Of a stretch of DNA of 9,281 bases, positions 1 to 6,520 are shown in pieces. Each line of letters begins with the position of its first letter. Within the stretch, counting starts at the first letter, position 1. The notes under the pieces are model-generated. The model was not told the origin of the DNA and did no database searches. It was given only the letters and a program-made list of their open reading frames with translations. The position numbers and the translations under genes were made by a program. This DNA is from Chitinophagales bacterium (GTDB taxonomy: Bacteria; Bacteroidota; Bacteroidia; Chitinophagales; UBA10324): NCBI GenBank assembly GCA_013695715.1, contig JACCZZ010000152.1, forward strand, positions 1 through 9,281. Direction: 5' to 3'.

Positions 1-255
1 AATATCCATCCAGAAACCATCTACATGTACTTTGTGGATAGGAGATTCATCTTTCCGGGCCTGCGGGTCCGTTTCTGTACCCATCATAAAATCTCCACCC
101 GGAATCCAGACCATGCCTGGAGGAGCACTTGCCGCCTTTCCATTATAATAATTTTGATTTGAAATTAAAGTTTGCTGATAGCTGGCAATTCTGGTTGGTG
201 AAGTAGGAAGGTTTGAAAAGATGATGAGAAGGCTAAAAGAAAAAAGGGGCATCAT
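1..255 (-). CDS. Formylglycine-generating enzyme (SUMF1/FGE-sulfatase) family protein, N-terminal part
   Basis: This is an 85-residue N-terminal fragment, open to the left edge. A hydrophobic stretch at about residues 3-15 looks like a weak signal peptide without a clear basic n-region, and a low-complexity linker follows to about residue 44. The FGE-sulfatase domain then starts with PPGMVWIPGGDFMMGTE (45-61), and DESPIHKVHVDGFWMD (69-84) follows; both are hallmark opening segments of this fold. Known members oxidise a sulfatase cysteine to formylglycine, but many bacterial homologues with this domain are not sulfatase activators (for example gliding-motility GldK-like proteins), and the catalytic part lies outside the window. 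Two tandem ATG codons (255-253 and 252-250) are possible starts. The frame runs back to a stop without another ATG, so the start is well bounded. It is divergent from the membrane-protein gene at 433. Sulfatase activation itself is not shown here. Confidence 0.88.
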   Translation of the reverse strand, partial: MMPLFSFSLLIIFSNLPTSPTRIASYQQTLISNQNYYNGKAASAPPGMVWIPGGDFMMGTETDPQARKDESPIHKVHVDGFWMDI

Positions 256-432
256 GTTAACAGGTATTTGATATACAGAGATAGTATCTGGAGGTAAAGA
301 TAAGCGATAAGCAGTTTATTACAGTGAAGAACAATTATTACTATGTATAATGAGTTGCACAATCATAGCAGCATCTGTTATCTTAATGACCCCGGCAATT
401 TTTATTAATTTCGTTATTTATTAATTCGTTTT

Positions 433-1467
433 ATGATTAAAGGGAAAATGACAACCGACCAGGTCAATTATCTTAATATAGGATTGATGATTCTGTCGGC
501 TATTAGTGCTTTCTTATTCCCTTTCGAAACTTTTTTATTCGTTTATGCCTTCCTTGGGCCTCTTCATTATCTGACGGAGATTTCATGGCTGCACGATCGA
601 CATTATTTTACTAAAGGAAAATATGATTACCTGTTTTTGATTTTTGCGGGTTTGCTTATTACGGCAGGGTCACTAAAATTGATACCGAATCTTCCTGCAA
701 ATACTGGTACAGCAATCACCTTTATAGCATTCAGTGCGGCTTTGATCTTTGTATTCGTAAATAATCCATATGCTAAGGCATTCTACATTTTCCTCTTATT
801 TCCGATATCAGCAATAGCGGTAAAAAGTCCCATCATTCAGTCCTTATTCAGCGTCTTTCTTCCCACCATAATCCATGTCTTTCTTTTTACCGGCCTGTTC
901 ATCCTCGTTGGTGCCTTGCGGGGTAAAAGCTTATCAGGAATCGCATCGCTTGTTGTTTTTATCATTTGCGCGGTCAGCTTCTTCCTTTATTTCCCTGAAA
1001 GCACGAATTACACTGTTTCAGAAAGAGTAAAAAATAACTATGCAGATTTTCAAATGCTGAATTATTACTTAATGGCTCCTTTCAGTACCCACAACTTTGA
1101 GCAGCCATCGAATATCCAGGAGTATTTCCGTTATGTAAACAACGTTCTATATCAAAGCAGGGCAGCCTTTTCCGTTATGGCCTTTATCGGTTTCGCTTAT
1201 ATGTATCATTATCTAAACTGGTTTTCAAAAACCTCTATAATACAGTGGCACAACATTTCGCGCACAAGATTAGCCGCAATTATAATTATTTGGCTCGCAT
1301 CAATCGGCTTGTATGCCTATGATTATAAAACCGGATTGAAATGGCTGTTTTTCCTGAGTTTTTCTCACGTATTGCTTGAGTTTCCGTTAAACCATTTAAC
1401 ATTTGCTACTATCGGAAAAGAACTCCGGGCAATTTTCTCAGGCCAGAGAGCTGTTATTGCCAAGTAA
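433..1467 (+). CDS. Polytopic membrane protein of unknown function with paired H-x3-E-x4-H motifs
   Basis: The protein has 344 residues and about eight or nine hydrophobic segments (roughly 15-41, 66-83, 92-110, 112-132, 140-162, 168-187, 246-262, 280-296, 302-318), so it should sit in the inner membrane. I do not recognise a named family. Histidines cluster at membrane edges: H45, H54, H57, H148, H220, H259, H273, H312 and H321. Segment 45-54 (HYLTEISWLH) and segment 312-321 (HVLLEFPLNH) both fit H-x3-E-x4-H, and H259 and H273 flank a NWFSK segment. This resembles membrane metalloenzymes in general style (carotene-cleaving Brp/Blh or desaturase-like proteins), but no diagnostic motif of those families is present. 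Translation may start at ATG 433 or at ATG 448, which has AAAGGGA just upstream. The gap to the next gene is 167 bases, with a promoter-like box, so it is probably a separate unit. Confidence 0.85.
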   Translation: MIKGKMTTDQVNYLNIGLMILSAISAFLFPFETFLFVYAFLGPLHYLTEISWLHDRHYFTKGKYDYLFLIFAGLLITAGSLKLIPNLPANTGTAITFIAFSAALIFVFVNNPYAKAFYIFLLFPISAIAVKSPIIQSLFSVFLPTIIHVFLFTGLFILVGALRGKSLSGIASLVVFIICAVSFFLYFPESTNYTVSERVKNNYADFQMLNYYLMAPFSTHNFEQPSNIQEYFRYVNNVLYQSRAAFSVMAFIGFAYMYHYLNWFSKTSIIQWHNISRTRLAAIIIIWLASIGLYAYDYKTGLKWLFFLSFSHVLLEFPLNHLTFATIGKELRAIFSGQRAVIAK

Positions 1468-1577
1468 TAGAATTAACAAGCCTTGATTTCATGATTATGT
1501 TTACACGTGAAATAAATATCTCTGGTGGTAACTAATTTTTACATATAAGGATTCTTCCTTCTTCATTAATCATTTCC

Positions 1578-1585
1578 TACATTTG
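1578..1585 (+). promoter_or_regulatory. Putative Bacteroidota -7 promoter element (TACATTTG) before the esterase gene
   Basis: TACATTTG matches the TAnnTTTG consensus of the Bacteroidota primary sigma factor exactly. It would put the transcription start near 1590 and give a leader of about 45 bases that begins with the palindrome at 1597-1614. No convincing TTG (-33) element lies at the usual spacing, so the call rests on the -7 box and its position. Confidence 0.45.
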
Positions 1586-1596
1586 CGCCTCGTTCA

Positions 1597-1614
1597 AGAG
1601 CCCGATCGGGCTCT
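1597..1614. repeat. 18-bp perfect palindrome in the esterase leader
   Basis: AGAGCCCGATCGGGCTCT reads the same on both strands. As RNA it can fold as a 7-bp GC-rich stem with a GATC loop. It lies just downstream of the predicted transcription start and 20 bases before the GTG start. No T-tract follows, so it does not look like a rho-independent terminator. A repressor operator or a stabilising 5'-end hairpin are the likely options. Confidence 0.7.
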
Positions 1615-1634
1615 AAGAATCAAAATCTTTACGT

Positions 1635-2351
1635 GTGATCGAACAATACTTTAAGTGGCATTCGCCAATATTAGGGCGAGAGTCGGAAATGCTTGTATTT
1701 GGAGACCGTGGCTATCCCATCATCATCTTTCCCACTTCTATGGGGCGTTATTATCAATACAAAGATTTTAAGTTAATGGACAGCATAAGTCAATACATTG
1801 ATAATGGTTTGGTAAAGGCTTATTGTGTTGACAGTATAGACGAAGAGAGCTTGTATAATAAAAAAGTTCATCCCTCCGTGCGTGTGCATAATCACACGAT
1901 CTACGACCATTTTATTCATGATGAGATAGTTCCTCGTACCATGCATGAAACAGGACATTCAAAAGTTGCCGTAGCAGGGTGCAGCTTCGGAGGTTATCAT
2001 TCTGCTAATTTTGCTTTTAGATATCCGGAGAAAGTAGGATATCTTTTTAGTATGAGTGGTTCGTTTAACATTAAACCACAAATGGATACTTACTATGATA
2101 ATCAGGTATATTTCAACAACCCACCTGATTACCTGCCTGCCTTGGAAAATCCTGCATTGTATGACATAGGAATTGTGCTTGGTGTAGGTGAACATGATAT
2201 TTGTCTCCAGGCAAACAAACAGATGTCGCAGATTCTGCAAAAAAAAGGCGTAAACCATTGGCTCGATGTAAGGATAGGTGCTGTACATGACTGGCCGATT
2301 TGGCGTGAAATGTTTCCGAACTATATTTCGCAAATGAAATTTGAAGGATAA
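1635..2351 (+). CDS. Alpha/beta-hydrolase, putative esterase family protein
   Basis: The 238-residue protein matches what I recall of the esterase-D-like putative esterase family over its full length. The first block, KWHSPILGRESEMLVFGDRG, contains the family's beta-strand opening, and FPTSMGRYYQY (32-42) probably forms the oxyanion-hole region. The nucleophile elbow is G-C-S-F-G at 115-119 with Ser117. Likely triad partners are Asp188 (VGEHD) and His218 (AVHDWPIW). Family conservation starts before the first internal ATG, which supports the GTG start at 1635. There is no signal peptide, so it should be cytoplasmic. Its substrate is unknown. It lies directly upstream of an ATP-grasp ligase, which suggests that it cleaves an ester or amide, or activates or releases a product, in an amidoligase pathway. 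Fold and triad are well supported; the role is inference from context. Confidence 0.9.
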   Translation: MIEQYFKWHSPILGRESEMLVFGDRGYPIIIFPTSMGRYYQYKDFKLMDSISQYIDNGLVKAYCVDSIDEESLYNKKVHPSVRVHNHTIYDHFIHDEIVPRTMHETGHSKVAVAGCSFGGYHSANFAFRYPEKVGYLFSMSGSFNIKPQMDTYYDNQVYFNNPPDYLPALENPALYDIGIVLGVGEHDICLQANKQMSQILQKKGVNHWLDVRIGAVHDWPIWREMFPNYISQMKFEG

Positions 2352-2453
2352 GTCATGAGCTGTTGATGAAATTCAAGCCTTCATTGATCTGAACTCATCG
2401 TCACTCTAATTTGCTTCATTAACAGGTTAGGTAAAAAACCTTTAATTATTACC

Positions 2454-3416
2454 ATGAAAAAAATAGGAATTTTATTTGGCATGGAGCGGACATTTCCGCA
2501 AGCCTTAATTGAGAGGGTAAATGCTAAAAATGTAGACGGAATTGTTGCTGAACCAGTCCGGATAGATAAAGTGGCTCAGGGTTATCCAACCGATTATGAT
2601 GTAATTATAGACCGCATTTCGCAGGATGTTCCTTTTTTCAGAACCTATCTGAAAAATGCTGCTTTATGCGGAACTGCGGTTATAAACAATCCTTTCTGGT
2701 GGAGCGCCGATGATAAATTCTTCAACAACTGCCTTGCTGTAAAAATTGGAGTGCCGGTGCCAAAAACAGTTATTCTGCCATCGCATGAACGACCGGATGA
2801 TACCACGGAAGATTCTTTTTCTAACCTGGCGTCGCCACTTGATTGGGAATCCATGCTGGCCTATGTAGGATTTCCTGCTTACATGAAGCCATATTCCGGA
2901 GGTGGTTGGAAGAGTGTTTACAAGATTAGCAATATGGCAGAGCTGTTTGAAAAACATGCTGAAACAGGGCAGCTTGTGATGTTGTTGCAGGAAGAAATTC
3001 AGTTCGATGCATACTTCCGCTGTTATTGTCTGGGCGGAAAATACGTGCGCCTCATGCATTACGAACCACGCAATCCTCATCACCTTCGATACAGCGCATT
3101 TCAAAATGTCTCAGAGGAATTGCTGCAAACTGTGCATGACTATGTATTAAAGCTCAACCAGGCTCTTGGTTATGATTTTAATACCGTAGAGTTTGCTATT
3201 CGTGATGGTATCCCCTATGCCATTGACTTCTGCAATCCTTCTCCTGATGCTGACCGTAATTCGGTTGGAGATGAAAACTTTGAATGGGTAGTAGAGAATG
3301 CTGCAAACATGGCTATCGAAAAGGCTGTGGCGCATCGTGAAGGTGAAGACAACCTTACTTGGGGAACTTATATGAAAAAGGCAGCACAGGGTAAAGGAAT
3401 CACCGCAGAGATTTAG
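2454..3416 (+). CDS. ATP-grasp carboxylate-amine/thiol ligase, RimK/glutathione-synthetase-like
   Basis: This 320-residue protein has the ATP-grasp layout. A Rossmann-like N-terminal preATP-grasp region begins MKKIGILFG. SADDKFFNNCLA (84-95) follows, with the family's early lysine (K88). The lysine- and glycine-rich nucleotide loop is YMKPYSGGGWKSV (143-155, K145). A QEEI segment (179-182) corresponds to the hinge strand that contacts adenine. R189 is a candidate substrate/phosphate ligand, and the metal-binding end VEFAIRDGIPYAIDFCNPSPD (245-265) holds E246, D258 and N261. Enzymes of this fold activate a carboxylate as acyl phosphate with ATP and couple it to an amine. The acceptor cannot be read from sequence. 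It is probably cytoplasmic. It lies 102 bases after the esterase and is separated from the other ligases by a toxin-antitoxin pair. Glutathione synthetase activity specifically is not claimed. Confidence 0.88.
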   Translation: MKKIGILFGMERTFPQALIERVNAKNVDGIVAEPVRIDKVAQGYPTDYDVIIDRISQDVPFFRTYLKNAALCGTAVINNPFWWSADDKFFNNCLAVKIGVPVPKTVILPSHERPDDTTEDSFSNLASPLDWESMLAYVGFPAYMKPYSGGGWKSVYKISNMAELFEKHAETGQLVMLLQEEIQFDAYFRCYCLGGKYVRLMHYEPRNPHHLRYSAFQNVSEELLQTVHDYVLKLNQALGYDFNTVEFAIRDGIPYAIDFCNPSPDADRNSVGDENFEWVVENAANMAIEKAVAHREGEDNLTWGTYMKKAAQGKGITAEI

Positions 3417-3457
3417 ATCTCACAGGTTTGCCAATTCGTAAAAATAACTTGTGTAAT

Positions 3458-3483
3458 GCTAAAATTAACTGTACGGTTTTAGC
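3458..3483. repeat. Inverted repeat with 7-bp arms upstream of the PIN toxin
   Basis: Perfect arms GCTAAAA (3458-3464) and TTTTAGC (3477-3483) are separated by 12 bases. The repeat ends 11 bases before the TATTTTTG box at 3495, so it covers the -33 region of that putative promoter. This is the expected place for an autoregulatory operator of a toxin-antitoxin module. It could instead be a weak hairpin at the end of the upstream transcript; no T-tract follows. Confidence 0.5.
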
Positions 3484-3494
3484 CAGGGTTTCGA

Positions 3495-3502
3495 TATTTT
3501 TG
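3495..3502 (+). promoter_or_regulatory. Putative -7 element (TATTTTTG) for the PIN toxin-antitoxin pair
   Basis: TATTTTTG fits TAnnTTTG and lies 13 bases before the ATG at 3516, implying a very short leader. No clear TTG element is seen at 17-23 bases upstream. Confidence 0.35.
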
Positions 3503-3515
3503 AGAACTGCTTTTG

Positions 3516-3983
3516 ATGATTATACAACGCATTTACATAGATACATCAATAATTGGCGGTTATTTTGACGATGAATTCAAAGAGGCAACAATTAAACTAT
3601 TTGAACGCCTTGAAAATAATGAGGTAATTTTTGTTGTTTCTGACTTACTTGATCTTGAATTATTAAATGCACCACAATACGTGAGGAAATTATTAATAAA
3701 TTATTCTGCCAACAGATTTGAACGGATTGAATTGACAGAAGAAGCTATACTTCTTGCCAACACTTACATTAAAGAAAAAGTAGTAGGTAAAACAAGTATA
3801 GAAGACTGTCGACATATTGCAATGGCAACTATAAATAAGGTAGACGTTTTAGCAAGTTGGAATTTTAAACATTTTGTTAATCTTGACAGAATTAAGGGCT
3901 ACAATTCTGTTAACTTACGTTTTGGTTATGCGATACTTGAAATAAGAAGCCCAAAAGACCTTGTAAAATATGGAGACGACTAA
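3516..3983 (+). CDS. PIN-domain (VapC-like) ribonuclease toxin of a type II toxin-antitoxin pair
   Basis: The 155-residue protein opens with the PIN signature RIYIDTSIIGGYF and carries the acidic residues of the active site: D9 (YIDTS), E48 (SDLLDLELL) and D97 (SIEDCRHIAMA). The fourth site falls in VDVLASWNFKH (109-119), where N116 stands at the position often held by aspartate, a variation seen in this subfamily. PIN toxins are metal-dependent RNases that cut tRNA, rRNA or mRNA. The reading frame extends three bases upstream to a TTG, but the ATG at 3516 is the better start. The gene overlaps the small downstream ORF by 14 bases, giving a toxin-first order. The subfamily's C-terminal block (NLRFGYAILEIRSPKDLVKY) is present, so the gene appears intact. 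It is flanked by biosynthetic genes, which suggests insertion by transfer. Confidence 0.85.
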   Translation: MIIQRIYIDTSIIGGYFDDEFKEATIKLFERLENNEVIFVVSDLLDLELLNAPQYVRKLLINYSANRFERIELTEEAILLANTYIKEKVVGKTSIEDCRHIAMATINKVDVLASWNFKHFVNLDRIKGYNSVNLRFGYAILEIRSPKDLVKYGDD

Positions 3984-4131
3984 AAAAGAAAAAAAATTTG
4001 ACACAGTCAAGATGATGCGTGAAATAAGGGACAGAATAAGTGCAGAAACTCAGAATATGACTTTTGAGGAACTGAAAGCTTATATAGATAAACAACTCTC
4101 TATCAGTAAAACAAAACGGATAGGACAGTAA
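3970..4131 (+). CDS. Small antitoxin partner of the PIN toxin
   Basis: This 53-residue ORF starts at an ATG inside the last codons of the PIN toxin (14-base overlap) and ends at TAA 4129-4131. The protein is charged, with a lysine-rich start (METTKKEKKF), then a helical segment VKMMREIRDRISAETQNMT (13-31) and EELKAYIDKQL (33-43). Its size, overlap and the M-R-x-I-R-D-x-I-S pattern agree with my recollection of the short antitoxins encoded directly after this PIN subfamily. I infer that it binds and neutralises the toxin and helps repress the operon. There is no obvious DNA-binding fold by eye. It is the second gene of the module; no recognisable terminator follows. Confidence 0.75.
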   Translation: METTKKEKKFDTVKMMREIRDRISAETQNMTFEELKAYIDKQLSISKTKRIGQ

Positions 4132-4152
4132 TAATCAGAAACACTACAAGAA

Positions 4153-4299
4153 ATGGAAATCCTTTTTCTATCGTCAGGCGCCCCTATAGGAACTATGGGA
4201 GAATGTTCCCAGTATTACAAGTTTTTGTCAAGAATTAATATTTTTCATTCCGTAATTAAAATTCACGGTAGGTCAGGTCTCTTAAGAACAACACCATAA
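4153..4299 (+). CDS. Possible small ORF (48 aa) abutting the GCS2 ligase gene
   Basis: An ATG at 4153 opens a 48-codon frame that ends with TAA at 4297-4299, immediately followed by the ATG of the GCS2 ligase at 4300. The predicted peptide starts MEILFLSSGAPIGTMGE and has no family resemblance that I recognise. The exact stop-to-start junction would allow translational coupling. An open frame of this length can arise by chance, and there is no ribosome-binding or codon evidence to settle it. It occupies nearly all of the gap after the toxin-antitoxin pair, which otherwise shows no promoter box. Confidence 0.25.
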   Translation: MEILFLSSGAPIGTMGECSQYYKFLSRINIFHSVIKIHGRSGLLRTTP

Positions 4300-5409
4300 A
4301 TGATGAACAATAAGCTTTTCACGATAGGAATAGAAGAGGAGTTCATGATTATTGATCCGGTGAGCAGGGAACTGGTTTCCCACATGCACGAGGTAGTAGA
4401 GGGGGGGAAAACTATCTTAAATGAACAGGTAAAAGCAGAGATGCATAAAGCCGTAGTAGAGGTAGGCACCAACATCTGCCATGATGTGAAAGAGGCGCGT
4501 AAAGAGGTAACCCATCTTCGAAGCATCATCAGCAATATTGCCAGGAACCAAAATTGCCTGATAGGTGCTGCGGGTGCACACCCCTTTTCCCGCTGGCAAG
4601 ATGCACTTATTACAGAGCTTCCGCGCTATCATGAGATCGTAAATGAAATGCAGGATGCTGCCCGTTCCAACCTGATCTTCGGCCTACATGTGCATGTGGG
4701 AATAGATTCCCGGGAGACCGGAGTACAGATTATGAATGGAGTGCGTTACCTGCTTCCCCACATTTTTGCACTTTCTACAAACTCTCCTTTCTGGCTCGGA
4801 AGAAAAACCGGATTTAAATCTTATCGGTCTAAAGTGTTTGATAAATTCCCGCGTACAGGTATTCCGGAAAACTTTAATAGTGCAAGCGAATTTGATGAGT
4901 ATATAGCATTGCTGGTGAAAACAGGCTGCATAGACAATGGAAAAAAAATATGGTGGGACCTCCGGCTGCATCCTGTCTTCAGCACCCTTGAGTTTCGTAT
5001 CTGTGATGTGCCAATGAGGGTTGATGAGACCATTGCGCTGGCAGCAGTAATGCAGGCAGTAGTAGCAAAGCAATATAAGCTGATGCAGCAAAATCTCAGC
5101 TTCCGCAATTATAAACGCGCCCTCATCAATGAAAATAAATGGCGTGCAGCCAGGTATGGAATAGAAGGCAAGATGATTGATTTTGGGAAAGAGATGGAAG
5201 TGCCGTTTGTATTTTTGGGAGAAGAGCTGATAAATTTTGTTGATGACGTGGTGGATGATCTTAACTCACGTGAAGAAGTAAACTATCTCAGAACTATTAT
5301 GGAACGCGGCACAGGCGCCGACAGGCAGTTGAAGGTATTTGACGAAACCCAGGATCTTAAACACGTGGTAGATTATATTGTAGCAGAAACGAATGTGGGA
5401 TTGAACTAA
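4300..5409 (+). CDS. GCS2-family carboxylate-amine ligase (YbdK-like, glutamate-cysteine ligase fold)
   Basis: The protein has 369 residues, close to the 370-400 usual for YbdK-type ligases. The metal-binding opening TIGIEEEFMIID (8-19) with E12-E14 is diagnostic. The family blocks GLHVHVGIDS (128-137) and WWDLRLHPVFSTLEFRICD (218-236, with W218, R222, E231 and R233) follow in the right order. This glutamine-synthetase-like fold activates a carboxylate, often the gamma-carboxyl of glutamate, with ATP and joins it to an amine. E. coli YbdK has weak glutamate-cysteine ligase activity, but the real substrates of most family members are unknown. The start is ATG 4300, with a second ATG at 4303. 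The gene follows the toxin-antitoxin insertion and precedes the amidotransferase, and is probably part of the same pathway as the ATP-grasp proteins. Family assignment is strong; the substrate is unknown. Confidence 0.92.
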   Translation: MMNNKLFTIGIEEEFMIIDPVSRELVSHMHEVVEGGKTILNEQVKAEMHKAVVEVGTNICHDVKEARKEVTHLRSIISNIARNQNCLIGAAGAHPFSRWQDALITELPRYHEIVNEMQDAARSNLIFGLHVHVGIDSRETGVQIMNGVRYLLPHIFALSTNSPFWLGRKTGFKSYRSKVFDKFPRTGIPENFNSASEFDEYIALLVKTGCIDNGKKIWWDLRLHPVFSTLEFRICDVPMRVDETIALAAVMQAVVAKQYKLMQQNLSFRNYKRALINENKWRAARYGIEGKMIDFGKEMEVPFVFLGEELINFVDDVVDDLNSREEVNYLRTIMERGTGADRQLKVFDETQDLKHVVDYIVAETNVGLN

Positions 5410-5451
5410 GTAATTCCCATTTTCCTTTGATAAACGAACATTATCAAGTGA

Positions 5452-5470
5452 TTAACTTCTGTTAAGTTAA
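5452..5470. repeat. Inverted repeat (7-bp arms) after the GCS2 ligase
   Basis: TTAACTT (5452-5458) and AAGTTAA (5464-5470) are perfect complements around a 5-base spacer. It lies between the GCS2 stop and the promoter-like elements of the next gene, ending 4 bases before the TTG at 5475. The stem is AT-rich and has no following T-run, so an operator fits better than a terminator. Confidence 0.45.
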
Positions 5471-5474
5471 GACA

Positions 5475-5501
5475 TTGTTTCCCGCCTTAATTTTATCTTT
5501 G
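5475..5501 (+). promoter_or_regulatory. Putative Bacteroidota promoter before the amidotransferase gene
   Basis: TTG at 5475-5477 and TATCTTTG at 5494-5501 (TAnnTTTG) are separated by 16 bases, one less than the 17-23 usually cited. The transcription start would be near 5507, leaving a leader of about 65 bases that contains the hairpin at 5525-5542. Confidence 0.42.
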
Positions 5502-5524
5502 AACTTTCGAGCCTCTTTTTGGAT

Positions 5525-5542
5525 TAACATTTGGTAATGTTA
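5525..5542 (+). repeat. Leader hairpin before the amidotransferase gene
   Basis: TAACATT (5525-5531), loop TGGT and AATGTTA (5536-5542) form a perfect 7-bp stem, 31 bases before the ATG at 5574. It lies inside the predicted 5' untranslated region, much as the palindrome does before the esterase, though the sequences differ. It could be an operator or an mRNA structure. Confidence 0.5.
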
Positions 5543-5573
5543 GAAGAAGCAAAGGGAAGACTTTAGTAAGATT

Positions 5574-6410
5574 ATGGATCAGCCAGTAATCAGAGTTGCA
5601 GTTCTTGATCTTTATAACCGGGTAACCAACGAGGGAATGCGTGGCATACGCGCATTATTATATAATGAAAAAAAGCGCACTGATGCCCGCGTAAGATGGG
5701 ATCTGTATGATATCAGAAATGCAGAAGAAATACCTGACACGAGCTATGACGTTTATATTTCATCAGGGGGTCCCGGCAGTCCGCTGCAGAGCGGGGAACC
5801 GTGGGAAAACAAATATTTTAGCCTGATTGATAAATTGTGGGAACATAACCTTAATAATAACGACCAGAAGAAGCATGTCTTTTTTATCTGTCATTCATTT
5901 CAGTTGATCTGCAGGCATTGGAAAATTGGGGATGTAACGAAAAGGCGTTCCACTGCTTTCGGTGTCTTCCCTATTCATCAGACTGAAGAAGGTGAAGCAG
6001 AACCACTCTTTGAAAAGCTCCCGGAACCTTTTTACGCTGTTGACTCACGCGATTACCAGGTAGTGCAACCGAACATGTCGCTGATGGAAACAGAGGGTTT
6101 TCGTCTGGTGGCATTAGAAAAGAGCAGGCCCCATGTTGAACTTGAGCGTGCCGTAATGGCCATTCGTTTCTCTGATGAATTTATAGGCACTCAATTTCAC
6201 CCTGAAGCAGATCCTCAGGGCATGCTTCGTTACTTCTCACGCCCTGACAAAAAAGAATTCATTGTTAAAAATTATGGTGAAAAGAAGTACTTCGAAATGG
6301 TAGATTATCTTGATGATCCTGATAAGATTGTTCTAACACAGCATACCATTCTTCCTACTTTCTTACGATCCTCCTTCAGCCGCGTTCTTGAAACTGCCGA
6401 CTGTGTTTAG
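5574..6410 (+). CDS. Class I glutamine amidotransferase (GATase1) domain protein
   Basis: The 278-residue, single-domain protein of the GMP-synthase/carbamoyl-phosphate-synthase small-subunit type has the oxyanion segment VYISSGGPGSP (60-70), a nucleophile elbow HVFFICHSFQLI (101-112) with Cys106, and the His-Glu end GTQFHPEADPQGM (205-217) with His209 and Glu211. The full Cys-His-Glu triad is therefore present. The elbow is C-H-S-F-Q rather than the common C-x-G-x-Q, a glycine-to-serine change. About 60 residues follow the triad, including helical YFEMVDYLDDPDKI, and are not part of the core. Such domains hydrolyse glutamine and pass ammonia to a synthase; some relatives (PuuD, gamma-glutamyl hydrolases) cleave gamma-glutamyl amides instead. 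There is no fused synthase, so it may work with the neighbouring ligases. It is probably cytoplasmic. Confidence 0.88.
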   Translation: MDQPVIRVAVLDLYNRVTNEGMRGIRALLYNEKKRTDARVRWDLYDIRNAEEIPDTSYDVYISSGGPGSPLQSGEPWENKYFSLIDKLWEHNLNNNDQKKHVFFICHSFQLICRHWKIGDVTKRRSTAFGVFPIHQTEEGEAEPLFEKLPEPFYAVDSRDYQVVQPNMSLMETEGFRLVALEKSRPHVELERAVMAIRFSDEFIGTQFHPEADPQGMLRYFSRPDKKEFIVKNYGEKKYFEMVDYLDDPDKIVLTQHTILPTFLRSSFSRVLETADCV

Positions 6411-6492
6411 TCATACACGCTCTCCTTCATTATGGCATAGTTCTGCATTGAGTATTTATAGATATTTATCTGGAAATCCTCTGCTGCATTAC

Positions 6493-6500
6493 TATTTTTG
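6493..6500 (+). promoter_or_regulatory. Putative -7 element (TATTTTTG) before the second ATP-grasp gene
   Basis: TATTTTTG fits TAnnTTTG and lies 20 bases before the ATG at 6521. No TTG is seen at 17-23 bases upstream. A small AGATA/TATCT inverted repeat (6460-6471) lies about 20 bases before it. Confidence 0.33.
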
Positions 6501-6520
6501 ATGCCGTCAAATATTCATGT

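Noticed and set aside
433..1467. Assignment to Brp/Blh carotene dioxygenases or fatty-acid desaturases
   Set aside because: Histidines in membrane segments are suggestive, but the diagnostic motifs of those families are missing.
1959..2333. 124-residue open frame on the minus strand
   Set aside because: It lies wholly opposite the esterase gene, whose catalytic motifs are clear, and its translation shows no family features.
2410..2417. TAATTTG as a promoter box for the first ATP-grasp gene
   Set aside because: Spacing inside the motif is one base short of TAnnTTTG and no -33 element is seen.
2664..3104. 146-residue open frame on the minus strand
   Set aside because: It is antisense to the ATP-grasp nucleotide loop region and has no recognisable motif.
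3513..3515. TTG as start of the PIN toxin
   Set aside because: An ATG follows directly at 3516 and gives the expected PIN N-terminus.
4192..4213. TGGGA/TCCCA hairpin as a terminator of the PIN pair
   Set aside because: The stem is only 5 bp plus a bulged extension, and no T-run follows directly; it also lies inside the possible small ORF.
4684..5091. 135-residue open frame on the minus strand
   Set aside because: It is antisense to conserved GCS2 motifs; its cysteine- and histidine-rich look comes from the complement of that coding sequence.
2454..5409. Naming the ATP-grasp and GCS2 genes gshB and gshA
   Set aside because: Folds agree, but substrate residues cannot be assigned and the gene context (two ATP-grasp proteins, GATase, esterase) is not that of glutathione synthesis.
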